From positions 62,001-126,000 of the forward strand of contig JAEPRB010000003.1 of NCBI GenBank assembly GCA_016758965.1: a DNA stretch of 64,000 bases. Direction: 5' to 3'. The position numbers and the translations under genes are program-made. This stretch comes from Circinella minor. Its lineage: Eukaryota; Mucoromycota; Mucoromycetes; Mucorales; Lichtheimiaceae. Shown here piece by piece: positions 33,560-44,800 of the stretch. The notes below the pieces were generated by a model. That model was not told where the DNA came from. It made no database searches and saw only the letters and a program-made list of their open reading frames with translations. Within the stretch, counting starts at the first letter, position 1; each line of letters opens with the position of its first letter.

Positions 33560-34078
33560 GGTTGGCATGACCGGGGACAAGAATCGACATTATATGTGCC
33601 TGGAGCATTGACTAAGGAACAGGGTAAACGCGATGGCAGAGGTAAAGAGTGGGTGGGGCTTTTTTGTGATTCTAAGACCTTGATGTTTCATCGAACTGAT
33701 ATGTTTATTTATTCAGGCCGGTTTAAATGTGAAGCAAACGTGAAGGAAATGGCTGTGTTGCAAAGTTCATAATTTGTGGTAAACCAACGCTCGTCGGGAC
33801 GCAAATCCTTGGTACTAAATGTGTGTATTTCAACGCACGAAGTAAAAAACAATAGTAAAGTTAATACCACCGAAAAATGGGAAGTAACTGGCGAAGCACG
33901 TTTTGCAGCCTCCCCCAAAAGGGTATCTCTACACAAATGACCAGCGCAGAAAAAAAGGAAGAGGAAGACCTCGAAAAAACCCAGCAAAAAAGTCAAGAAT
34001 CCGGTATCTCACACAGTTCTAACCCAGTTACTGTGTACCATATTCTTGGCCACTCTCTTATTATTGTACATTTATAAC
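33560..34078 (+). pseudogene. decayed reading frame of unknown family
   Basis: A single frame reads through about 170 codons with only two stops in the clearest part. It includes LTKEQGKRDGRGKEWVGLF, then GRFKCEANVKEMAVLQSS-stop-FVVNQRSSGRKSLVLNVC, TTEKWEVTGEARFAASPKRVSLHK-stop, and a basic run AQKKRKRKTSKKPSKKVK. The protein-like composition and the nuclear-signal-like lysine cluster suggest a former gene. It may be a separate gene or a repeat-associated frame, and I do not recognise it. It lies directly upstream of the Tc1 relic on the same strand. Confidence 0.4.
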
Positions 34079-34089
34079 TAGGTTCGCAA

Positions 34090-35115
34090 CTTCGGATTGC
34101 AAATACACAGACACCTCCATCATTGAACTCATCGATGCAATCCAAAATGTAACATCAAACTGTGCAGAAGCTACTCGTCAACTGGCATGCCAAGAACGCA
34201 CTTCACAACGGTGAACCGTATCTCCCTAGCGAATTTGGCAAATCGAAAGGAGTAAGATCTAAATTGACGAGCAAGCACACCGACGAGCTATTACAACTGT
34301 ATATATGACTCCACCACGACGCTTAGTCAAGCTCAACTAATGCTTTGAGACACGTACCAGGCGCCAAACATACAATGTGGATTACAGATGCATTTGATGA
34401 AGCACTATATTTTGACCATGAAAAAGATCGAAAAGATATCACAAACCCGAAACTTTAAGAGAGCGATTGCAAATCGAAAAAGCTAGGTCCTTAATGCCCA
34501 TCAAGAAAATGTCGACTATTACAACTGCGTTTTTATTGACAAAGGCGGCTTTAACTTCCATATGCAGCGTACATTTGGACGATCGAAACGGGGAACTCGT
34601 TCCAAGGGATGGGTTGCTAATCATTGTGGTGTGAATATAACTATTGTGGGTGCTATTGTCGCAGAGGGCGTGGTTAACCTTTCCATGTGGAAGCCACATG
34701 CAGCAACTGGGTCTAAGAAGCGAAAATTGCAGAATGTATAAGTGGAAAATTGGTACGCAAGCCCAGCATTTTATTGAATTCCTAGAGTAGTAATGGACGT
34801 TCTGTACAAAAACAACATGTAAGGAAGGACTTTAATTATGGATAAAGCACGCATTTATAAGACGCAGGAAGTAAAAGAAGCCGTTGCAAAGCATAGATAT
34901 AAAATACTATACCTGCGTACTCTAAATCTTATCGAACTCTTTTGGTAGAAGCTGAAGGCTGGTGTTAGGCGCGAGCTCGTCACAAAGGATGATACGTTGA
35001 TACCTCACATTATCAATTCCTCTAAAAGGTCACTGCTAAAGATTGTCGCCGGTAGATCCAGCATTCTTTATCATTCTTTTCACGATGTATTCAAGAAGGA
35101 GAGTTGTTGTAGTTT
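34090..35115 (+). pseudogene. decayed Tc1/mariner (IS630) transposase
   Basis: Pieces in order match a fungal Tc1/mariner transposase. NGEPYLPSEFGKSKG and KLTSKHTDELLQLY (helix-turn-helix part) come first. TTLSQAQLML-stop-DTYQAPNIQCGLQMH follows. The catalytic core has YYNCVFIDKGGFNFHMQRTFGRSKRGTR and GVNITIVGAIVAEGVVNL, then the second catalytic Asp in LIMDKARIYKTQEVKEAV and IELFW-stop-KLKAGVRRELVTKDDTL. The normally paired acidic residue after the first Asp (DE) is Lys here. About four codons are missing before IELFW, and at least five stops or shifts interrupt it. No matching terminal repeats were found for this element. Confidence 0.85.
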
Positions 35116-35169
35116 ATCAATTATTGTTCTTCATTCACAAATAAACCTTCTCATGTATTTGTTAAGCAA

Positions 35170-35784
35170 CGGGTGGGTGTTTTTTCACGTAGATTTTGAT
35201 TTCAGGAACAGTCAACTTACCCATCATTATTGTTTTTTACTTTATTTCGACTACGTACTTATTGTTGGTGTACATACATTACCAAGTGGCCAAGATATAT
35301 TTATCCATTATTAATAATTTATACATTAGCTTAAAGAAATATCAAATTCAAAATATATTATTATTCTATTTTTATAAATACAATGATGGCCATATGGCAT
35401 TCCACAATATTGTACACAATCTCTCTTCTGATTTGTTATACTGATTGTTGTAATTTTTACTTTATTTAAATAGAGCGAAAGTGATTCAGGTGAATTTGTT
35501 TGCTTCAATCGGATATCGAAGTGAATATCAAACTATTTTATATAGAACTATTACGGTACAATGTTGTGCATAGGAAATGTTGAACAATCGTTAGAATTGG
35601 TTGTTAACTAATAAAGTAATATAAGCGAGATACGCTAAAAATGCAAAAACAACCCTTTGAAAAAAGTACCTAAAAAATACTACACGCATTATTTTTTTTA
35701 CAATACAAATCATAATGTGTAACCTAAGGTGTGTGGCGAAGTACACAAAAAGTTGAAAATCTACGTGAAAAAACACACCACCCG
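35170..35784. mobile_element. 615-bp MITE with 8-bp target duplication
   Basis: The left end (CGGGTGGGTGTTTTTTCACG at 35170, continuing TAGATTTT) is inverted at the right end (35747-35784), with a one- to two-base difference after CGGGTGG. The 8-bp direct repeat TTAAGCAA flanks both sides (35162-35169 and 35785-35792). An 8-bp duplication fits hAT-like or related DNA transposons. The interior is AT-rich without a transposase. It sits about 50 bases beyond the end of the Tc1 relic. Confidence 0.88.
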
Positions 35785-35792
35785 TTAAGCAA

Positions 35793-38700
35793 CAGCTTTT
35801 CTATAACTACTACTATACTAGGATAAGAAGGCCATGACCGCCATGCTTATAAAAATGAGCAAATAGACTCCATAAAATAAGTAGATGCCATCATGTAAAT
35901 TAACAGGGGCCAAGTTGAAAAAACACTGCGCCATGTTAAAAACATCATCCGCCATCTTCTCTTTTCTCAGGCGCCAAACTGAAATTCATATTCTGTCGTA
36001 GTAAACGAAACGGGACGCCACCTTTTACTTGAAATTCAATAAGCTGAAAAGAAGATTATTTTTTCTTTTTTTATTGTCTTCATTTTTTATACAAACATAA
36101 AAATAAATAAATGAGATTATAGATTAAAGGTACAGTAGAAGAAACATGATGAGTAATATTTAAGAGACGGAAAGAGACAACAGGGTGAAGAAGAGGTTTT
36201 ATTTTTGGAAAAGATTCTTTGATGTAAAAAAAAATTTCAAGTTATGTGTATAAGTATATTATATTGTCCCAAAGGAAGCTAGAACGTTTATTTCCACTAT
36301 GTACTGTAGCTGTTCTGTCGAGAGTTTTGCCATTGTTAATACAGTCATCAGTGGTCGTAATATTCATATGGATTTTTTTAAACGATGTTATGATATTACG
36401 TAAGTTGAATTGCTTTTGCTGGAGAAATGATGTTGACCCATTTACAAAACCATACACTCTGAGCTAAACTGAGTATATGCGCGCTGTCTCTCTCTTTGAC
36501 TTATTCAAGGGCAACCAATCTCGAATCATTAAAATTATTTTTCTTATTGTAGCAGTTACGTATGGATATACATACGTAAATCAATGTAGACCATTTACTT
36601 CATTATAAATATCCTCGTTTTGATATAATCTTCTTTCTCAGAAATGGATATGATAATAGTGAAAGCAAATTTCTCGGATTTTTAATGTACGTAGGATACT
36701 TTTGTACAATTTACTTTAACCAAAGGACACATACATTAGAATGAGCCTAATTCTAGTAATTGTTATATTCAGACATTCTTGTTGCCGAAGTCGATACATA
36801 TTTTATAGTATACAAAAGAAAAAAAACAGATCTATACGAGAGAAAGAAGCAAATGACTTGAGAACTTGGGATTTGTTGAGGCAATATTTTTAATATTTTA
36901 AGTTGCGGGCAGAAGCTGTGAATCTCTTCAAGGCAATAAATGTTTTAATGTAAGTAAAAATAGAAGTTTAAAATCGCCAAACTAATCTCTCAAACATATG
37001 GATGTGGAGATATGGTTGAAGTCTACACCAAGTAGTGACAATCAAATTCGGTGTTGGCGAGCTTGATGAAGGAGGATCAGAAAAACGAGATAACAGAAAC
37101 AAAGATTTATACAACGTAGTCTCAGGTTTCCTGTGGTACTTTGAACCAAGAAAGATGTAGTCTTGATAACGCTGAAACATGATTCTGTTAGTTTATAGAT
37201 GACTTTGGTTGATGTTCTGCCATATCTAATGCTAATACGTATATATATATATATATAATTGCAGGTATTTATCAGTTAATATACTGGTTTTATTTATACT
37301 TTTCTTCATAAATTTTTCCTCTTCCAGAGATAATGTATTCTTGTGTAAATTGACCTTTTTGTATCAGATTAACAAAGATGAGGATTTATTATTAGTTATT
37401 CCATACATTCAAGCAGCTTTTTATAACGAGATCACTTTCGATAAGATTGCTAATCTCGAACGGTATAGAAGCTATTATACTTTCATCGAAACTTGGTGAA
37501 CTGTCAACCCTAACGACCAGTCAAATGATGGATAATTTTGACTGAATAAATATTGCATGGATGGACTGATCATTTTATAGAAATAGCATAAATATTTTGA
37601 AGAAGTTATTTTACTACAGTGCTGCTTAGAGTATATATCTAAAAGTACATACAGTACCTTTATTGTACATTACATTGAAACAAAACGCCTTCCTAAATAT
37701 GTTCTCTTCAAATCTTTGTTATTAGCGCATTCATACTACATTATTAATCATGTGATAGCTACTTTTAGACCTGGCAATTGTATATGGCAGTCTCCGTCGT
37801 CGGCTTACGTAGGAACGCAAAATGAAAGACGCGTAGAAAATCTTTAGACTTTAAAAATTCAAAGGGTTTGCTAAATTTAGTAAACTACAAACTTATTCAT
37901 TTCTTTCCCCTAAAAAGTATATGAATACGTAGCCGTAATATTGTCACACAGCCAAAATATGATTTTTCTTGCCTTGAATAGTTCTGTACCAGGGATTATC
38001 AAAATGGTTCAAGAAAAAAAGCACAATGTATTTTGTAGTAAACTTCTTTAATTCCAACTGCATTTTAGTAACCCATATCTACAATAATGTAAAATCTTGA
38101 AGAATGCTGTACATGTTTAATTTTGAACAAAATTAGCCCGCCGGCCTATATATAGACTATAAGGGGCATTATATAATAGAAAGTTGATTTATTAATGTAA
38201 GGGAACGATTCTTGCATTTGTGCTGTTACATAATCTTTTTCTTTTTTTTTTTTGTTTTGTTTTACCTGCTACATATATGATTTTTAAACTTACACATCAA
38301 TATGGGCCGATTTTATGACTTTTAATAAGTGTACCCAAGAATTGTACGTAAAACTATAAAGAATAAACAGCCACAAGTCGAAGGAAGAAAGTACGCACGC
38401 AACATCGAGAGAACAGTGTTTTGTTTTTTGTTGATGTTTAAAAAAGTGATGGTAGCCTCGTCATCACGCGAAGTAAAATATACTGTGATTTTCGTTCTTT
38501 TTCTATTCTCTTTTTTTGTCGATAGTTACATTTGATTTTTTTACATGCATGTATAAAATATAGTATAAACATTATGTCTAACATTCTCCTTTCATTTCTT
38601 TCCCCTTTCCTCAAATAGAGTAAGAGAGTGGGGGGGGGAGGGAACTTCAAAAATTTTTTTTTTTACGTTTTTGTTGACTGGTGCGAAAAGTAAATTGTAA

Positions 38701-40731
38701 ACACCACCAAAACACAAGTATATATTTTTACAGATTTTATGATTATAGCAGATCGATTCCTATCAAAAAACAATAAAGATGCTTTTGTTTATTTACTGAT
38801 CTTCTTATAAGCATTGGATTATATCAACTTGCTAAATATGTCTGATCGCTCAACAAGAAAAATTAAAACATATCATTATGACCGCCCATTTTTTTTTATT
38901 CTTTGGCCCCTGTCGTGTAATTGTTTGCATGCAAACAAAGTTCATGTTGTGTGGCAAATATATTTCGCATGTTTTATCTAAAAAAAGCAAGACAGGTGCT
39001 CTCACGTTGGTTCTTAAAAATAACTTGTTTAATACAGGATACTGGAGTATTTTACGTTTTTATAAATATAACCAATATACGTATTACGGAGAACAGTAAA
39101 CTTTATCTTTACAAAATGCAGATGTAGGAGTACTTTTTTTTCTTGTTGCTAGCTTATATATATAAAACACTGTAAATATAATAATCTTACATCAAGAAAA
39201 CCAACAGTGTGGAATATACATATAAAAGAATAAAAGAAGAAAATCTTATCAACTTATTGTCGCTTAACGACTACTTAGTATATATACCACACATTGTACT
39301 CGTTTATAGTGGAGTTATGCGTAATGGACTTTTTTCATATATTTCAAATGTAACTATAATCAGATTTTAGTAACAATAAAAAGGTAATAAAACTTTCAAG
39401 TCTATTATTATGAAACCAATTTTATTTGATGTTCTATAACGCTTACTTTTTGAATACCATGTTCGTATGTTTCTTTATGTATACATAGAAGAGTGAGTAA
39501 GAATACAGCAATGTTTCGTTTTTGGTTACATTGCAGTGGGCACATGATTTTAGTGGAAATTTTCCATTGTGTTTTTAGAAGTATGTGTTTATTACATATA
39601 GTACAGTACGGGCCTACTAAACTTGTAGCTTCTGAAGCTAAAATAAGAAGAAATATATGAGTGTGAATCGAGATTAATGACTACCATTAAAAACAGAAAG
39701 AATCATCCAAGGAGAAAAGAAAGTCGTTATTATAATAGTCATAGTAGTTATGTAGTATACGCATTATCCAGCAAAACATAGTTGACGATAATGATAAAAA
39801 AAAAGGGGGGGGCGAAAGAGAAGCCTAATTGATCGTAATAGATATATTTTTTATTAACTGTACCTCTTAATTTGCCATTTATTTATAATTTATTGAGTTT
39901 TTGAAAAGAATATTTTAGCAATAATTATTTGTGAGTGCTATTATATGTAAAAGAGATACATAATTTACATCAAATGAACTAGGCTCTAAGTAATAGAAAC
40001 AAAACCGGTACCATTAGGAAAAGGTAAAAGAACGTAATGAAATTGCCTAGTTTGCTTGCTTGCAGCTGTGATGATAATAACCTTACAAACGACAGCGTTA
40101 TTCATGGATTCTGACACATGTTTATTATTCTACTATAATCCTCATACAATAAGATCTGAAGATGATAACTTATTTTACTGTATAATAGAAGATATAAAAT
40201 GGGTTACCCCCTCTATTTTAACAATGTTCTTTCTTTTACCACCTACCTCGAAAAAAAGACACTCGAACCAAAAGGATAAGAAATAATAAGCACAGGTAAC
40301 CTTAATAGAAAAAAAAACCTTACTGAGTATTGCTTACCCCGCTTTTTTCTTGAATTGTTCAGGTTATGTGATTCTATGTAGCGCGACAACCGTCATCCCC
40401 CCCCTTTTTTTTTCTCCTTTTTATCTGCTCAAAATAAACCTGCAGCAGTTGGTTCAAAATGTGTACACACCTGACCTTCCTTTTTGATAAATTTCCTTTA
40501 TCAATTTTTTTTCTGATTGTATTTTTCTTTTTTCTCTCTCTTTTTTCCTTTCCTTTTCCCATTTTATCATTGAAAAATAATTCCTATCATCCTCCATTTC
40601 TGATTTTTTTATCAAAACAGAAAAAATAATCAATTACATTTACGTGTATTCAGTTACTTACATAAAACGCCCTTCCCTATCCTTTTGTATTCTTTTTTTT
40701 TTGTTGTATATAATATAATATCGTACTAATA
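35793..40731. other. 4.9-kb gene-poor, AT-rich region
   Basis: No confident gene. A 70-codon minus-strand frame at 37180-36968 (MFQRYQDYIFLGSKYHRKPE) and another at 36457-36242 have protein-like composition but no recognised relatives. G-runs lie at about 38629-38640 and 39803-39811, and an (AT)n run at 37238-37256. The final 200 bases are CT-rich, as in a promoter or leader. Confidence 0.4.
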
Positions 40732-41880
40732 ATGAGGCTGGACCTGAAATTATGTCGTTCATGGACGGCTGCCGCGAAGGCAGCAATTTCTTCTCCTTCA
40801 AGAACCCGAAAGTATTATAATAGTCGTTCCCAGCAACAACAATCACAGCAATCGAGTTTTTTGCCGTTTATTTACCGATTATCAGACGACGTTTTGTTAT
40901 ATCTGTTATTATGTCCAGAACTCGATTTCAAATCACTTTATGCAGTTGCAGAAGTATCTCAAAGGTTTCGCAACTTAGTCTGTCAACTCTTAAAATTATA
41001 TCTCTTACCAGATCTACAGTTGACAACAATGATGGACCAGGAAGGTCGAGGAAGATGGACATGTCGTTACAATTTTCATTCTCTTGACGAAAATACATTA
41101 TGCGCTACATTTACCCCTGTTGACAGTGGACGGGGAGGCCAACAATACTCTAAGCGATATAGATGTGACGGATCTGTAGATGCACCAACCCTTCGACGAA
41201 TTGAGGTATTGCACAATGATGATGTTATATCATCGTCATTATTTGTTAAAGACACGCGAATATATTGTGAAAAAAAGAAAACTTTCATCGAGAAACACCA
41301 CCAGGACCAACATTCTAATATTACAACAACGGAAGTTCCAACCACAAATGTTACAAGACAAGCACGGCGCGTAGGGATTCGACGTTGCGGAGTACGAGAC
41401 ATCAAATCAAAACATTTTCAAAAAAAGCTAGTTTCCAAGTTTCATCATAGCACAACATCACATATTTCATCATCATGGCAATTAACGTACTTGGTTAGCA
41501 ACCTACAGCCTAATAGAGAAGATGAAGTCTCTAGTAGTGGAAGTTGCATCACCAGCAGTACAAATAATAGTAACATGTCGCTTGTTTTGACTCACGATCG
41601 GCAACAACAGGGTTATAATCGTCACTATCATGATAACAATAATAAATATTATGCATGCTCATCTACTGCTGCAATACAACGTCAGATATCAAGAAATCGT
41701 AGGCACCAAGAAAAAGCACGTTACATTACTCCGATTAGCCTCAATGTGGATGTTTCCGTATTGGGCCAACGCTCTTCAAATAATAATTACAAATGGTTTA
41801 CTAATAATCTTCCATCGTTCTGCTGGATCAGACAAAGGTGGCCGATAAACAAAACATATATGCCAACAATTACAGTATAA
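40732..41880 (+). CDS. single-exon F-box-like protein, 382 aa
   Basis: One uninterrupted frame of 382 codons. After a basic, Gln/Ser-rich leader, residues about 43-85 (FLPFIYRLSDDVLLYLLLCPELDFKSLYAVAEVSQRFRNLVCQLL) match the F-box pattern of a Leu/Pro start, two short helices and a closing helix with the RFRNL-type segment. The middle contains WTCRYNFHSLDENTLCATFTP and a run of short beta-like stretches. The C-terminal half is Asn/Ser/His-rich and disordered, ending with WFTNNLPSFCWIRQRWPINK. The likely role is substrate recognition in an SCF ubiquitin ligase; the substrate is unknown. It stands alone in a 12-kb gene-poor stretch. A 109-codon antisense frame inside it is a shadow. Confidence 0.72.
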   Translation: MRLDLKLCRSWTAAAKAAISSPSRTRKYYNSRSQQQQSQQSSFLPFIYRLSDDVLLYLLLCPELDFKSLYAVAEVSQRFRNLVCQLLKLYLLPDLQLTTMMDQEGRGRWTCRYNFHSLDENTLCATFTPVDSGRGGQQYSKRYRCDGSVDAPTLRRIEVLHNDDVISSSLFVKDTRIYCEKKKTFIEKHHQDQHSNITTTEVPTTNVTRQARRVGIRRCGVRDIKSKHFQKKLVSKFHHSTTSHISSSWQLTYLVSNLQPNREDEVSSSGSCITSSTNNSNMSLVLTHDRQQQGYNRHYHDNNNKYYACSSTAAIQRQISRNRRHQEKARYITPISLNVDVSVLGQRSSNNNYKWFTNNLPSFCWIRQRWPINKTYMPTITV

Positions 41881-44800
41881 TGATTTAGAATTTTTTTTTT
41901 TTTTGATGTACAAACATATAATATAATATAAATACCGTACCTTCTAAAGCTGCTATTACAGTACATATTTTTTTATTACTATTCTTTTCTACATATAAAC
42001 TCCAATAATAAAACACAATACGTAATAAAATATTTACTGTCAAAAATATGATATACAGGGATATTGTTTGTTCTTGACTCCGTGGTTCCTATTACATTTA
42101 TTTTGTAATAGTATGAATATAAAAAAAAATACAGAGTTAAGCCATTTTCGGTTGATCATCATTCTTTTCTCCTTGGAAATTAAATGTCACTTTTTGCTTT
42201 TGTCATTGTAATTTATTCCCCCTTCAATGGCTCTCGTAGTAGATACCAGTTCAAAAATGATACCTTTTAATTTTCTTTTTTTTTTTTTTCGTCATAAACA
42301 AACTAATGTAATATCTTATAAAAGACGATAACAAAAATATTCGTTTTCAATTTTTTTAAAGGTGACATTGGTTTCTTGCGCTCAAAAGAATGAAACGACT
42401 CATTGCCACTCTGCTACTTTTCCTATTAAAGGAAAGTGGAATTATTTGGCTGCCGATCTACTACGATATAAATATTAATGATTACCAACGGTGATATTGA
42501 AGGGCTGAGATATAATAGCACTTTTTTCTGCAAAAATAATCAATCGCATGGTACCATGACGCGTGCTCTCAAGGATGCAAGATAAAATTACATTATCAGG
42601 TATAATAAATTCACCCTTAAACAGTTAACCCCTTTGTGCACTTGTAGTAAATAACAGTTTTTATTATTATATATTTCAATAGACTTCAATCTTGTTTATT
42701 GGCTGTACGACTGTTTTTAATTTCCAAGTATATTACTTATTTAAGGATCTAAAGTTTCAATTTATTATGTGGCAAGCACATTGTTATACAATGTCTTACT
42801 AACTCCTAGTAATAAATGCAGCTCGCTTGTAAAGGCGAAATTATTTATTTTACAGTAGTATAGTAGTAATTATAATTACATTAGATAGTTCGGGTGTAAC
42901 TATTAAACTTTGGGATACCCACACAAAAAGATCGGGTTTGCGATTTGACTCTATCTCATAGTAGCTTGTGACATACAAATATATACCAATCTCTTTTAAG
43001 AGAGGTAAGTTAAACACACAGATCTTTCTCTGTAAGACCTGTAGTTGTTGTTAATAATTATCATTTTGATTCCCTTAGTGTATCTTGTTAAGAATCTGAT
43101 TTTGTTTGTTCAACTATGAAAACATATCATGCAATTTAGCAATTAATATATAGTCCTAAAATGTTTTTCAAAACAAAATCATCCCCCACAGACGTTACGT
43201 ACGATAAAATTATTCGTTTTTATTTAACGTCTCCTTTAACTACAGTATTTACAAAGTTCACCCCCAAATTTACAATATTTTACTTCTAATAAATAGAAAT
43301 TGTTGGCAACCAGCAGAAAGCTTTGCTCATCAATATAATATATATGTATATATGTATCACCAAGAAAAAGATTTTATAGTAGTTTTAAGAAAATTAGATT
43401 TTAGTTATTCGATATTATTAATACGTACACGCTGTAAATAATATGTATTGTTCGTGAGGGACAGATTCAGACTTTATAATTTCAGATGTATAAATCTGGA
43501 TTCAAAAGGTTACTCAAACATCTGTATTAGTACTTTTTTAAGCTAATGATGTTAAAATAACTTGTCACGTACTTGCATAATTAACGTCAATCCCGTTTTC
43601 ATAACTAGACCTGATTATGATATCTTTGAGCAGTCCATTGCATAAAATATGGTTTTTGTTGCTATAAAGATAAAAAAAACTCTAACAAAGGATACGGATT
43701 TTCTTCATGATTGAAATAAATTTAAGCATAATGTATTTACTAGTTCAACAATAGTATCTCATTTCGCCCTTTTTTTTTTTTTTGATTATTGCAACATCTG
43801 TGTATTAGCAATTACAAAATATAAGCGAATGTGTTAGATTCTCTGATTGTCATTACTACGTAAAAAAGTAACTTATTCTTTTTGACCAACATTGATGATC
43901 CACGACCACATTTTCGTGCAATATATCGTATGAATCGCTCAACTTTGAAAAAATTGGTGAACAATTTCAGACATTATTCTAAATACCAGCTTACTGCACC
44001 AAATATTCTAGCAATTCATATTCAGATTTGACGTCTATATAACTGCCATATCGAATATTGTCTCATAAACGTTGGCTGGGATATTTTCTATGAAAGCTAT
44101 ACCAACATGACAAGATTCACTAATATAGTTCAGGGGATATATGGAGGTATTATTAGATGATTAACGGAAGCATAAATAGTTAACGAAATTCAACAAGTAT
44201 TCGAGCATGCGAACGGCGGTGATATTGCATCACATTATTTACCAGGAGTATTGGCCTGGGGAGGGGACGTGACAAAAAAAAATATTATAACCGAAGCCCC
44301 TTCTCCACCGATTTACACAGAGTATTGACGAGACAGGAAAGCCCACTTTTCTGTGAAGATGACTGCGATTTGTGAACATCGAATCGATACCGCTTTATAT
44401 TTGTCACTGTTATGGGATTCGAGTACTTATAAATAAAGTATAAAAAAAAAGAATCTAACACTGTGTAAATATAAGACTAATCTAGGTCAATTGTTTCTTA
44501 ATGCATATGCTTTCCAATAATCTTTCTTCAAGTTATTTTTTCAATAGGAATGAGAGATAAAATTGTATTGACTAGGCTATTTCGAATAAGTGGTCCGTAG
44601 AAAATCAGTTTGGAGATCCAAACGTAAGTAAGTAACATATAAATATTTAGCATCAACTAAAAAAGCAGTTTTTAGCACGTTCATTTACTCTTCTTTCATG
44701 TATTGGTCATATCCATTGTAAAAATGGAGCTAATATTTTGACTTTTTATCCAAGTTGGTTGTTGCCTAGTAACAGAATAATGCCCAACAGATCTTAATCG

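Noticed and set aside
36968..37180. 70-codon minus-strand frame MFQRYQDYIFLGSKYHRKPE
   Set aside because: Protein-like composition, but no neighbouring exons in phase and no family recognised.
41076..41405. 109-codon minus-strand frame
   Set aside because: Shadow of the single-exon F-box gene on the other strand.
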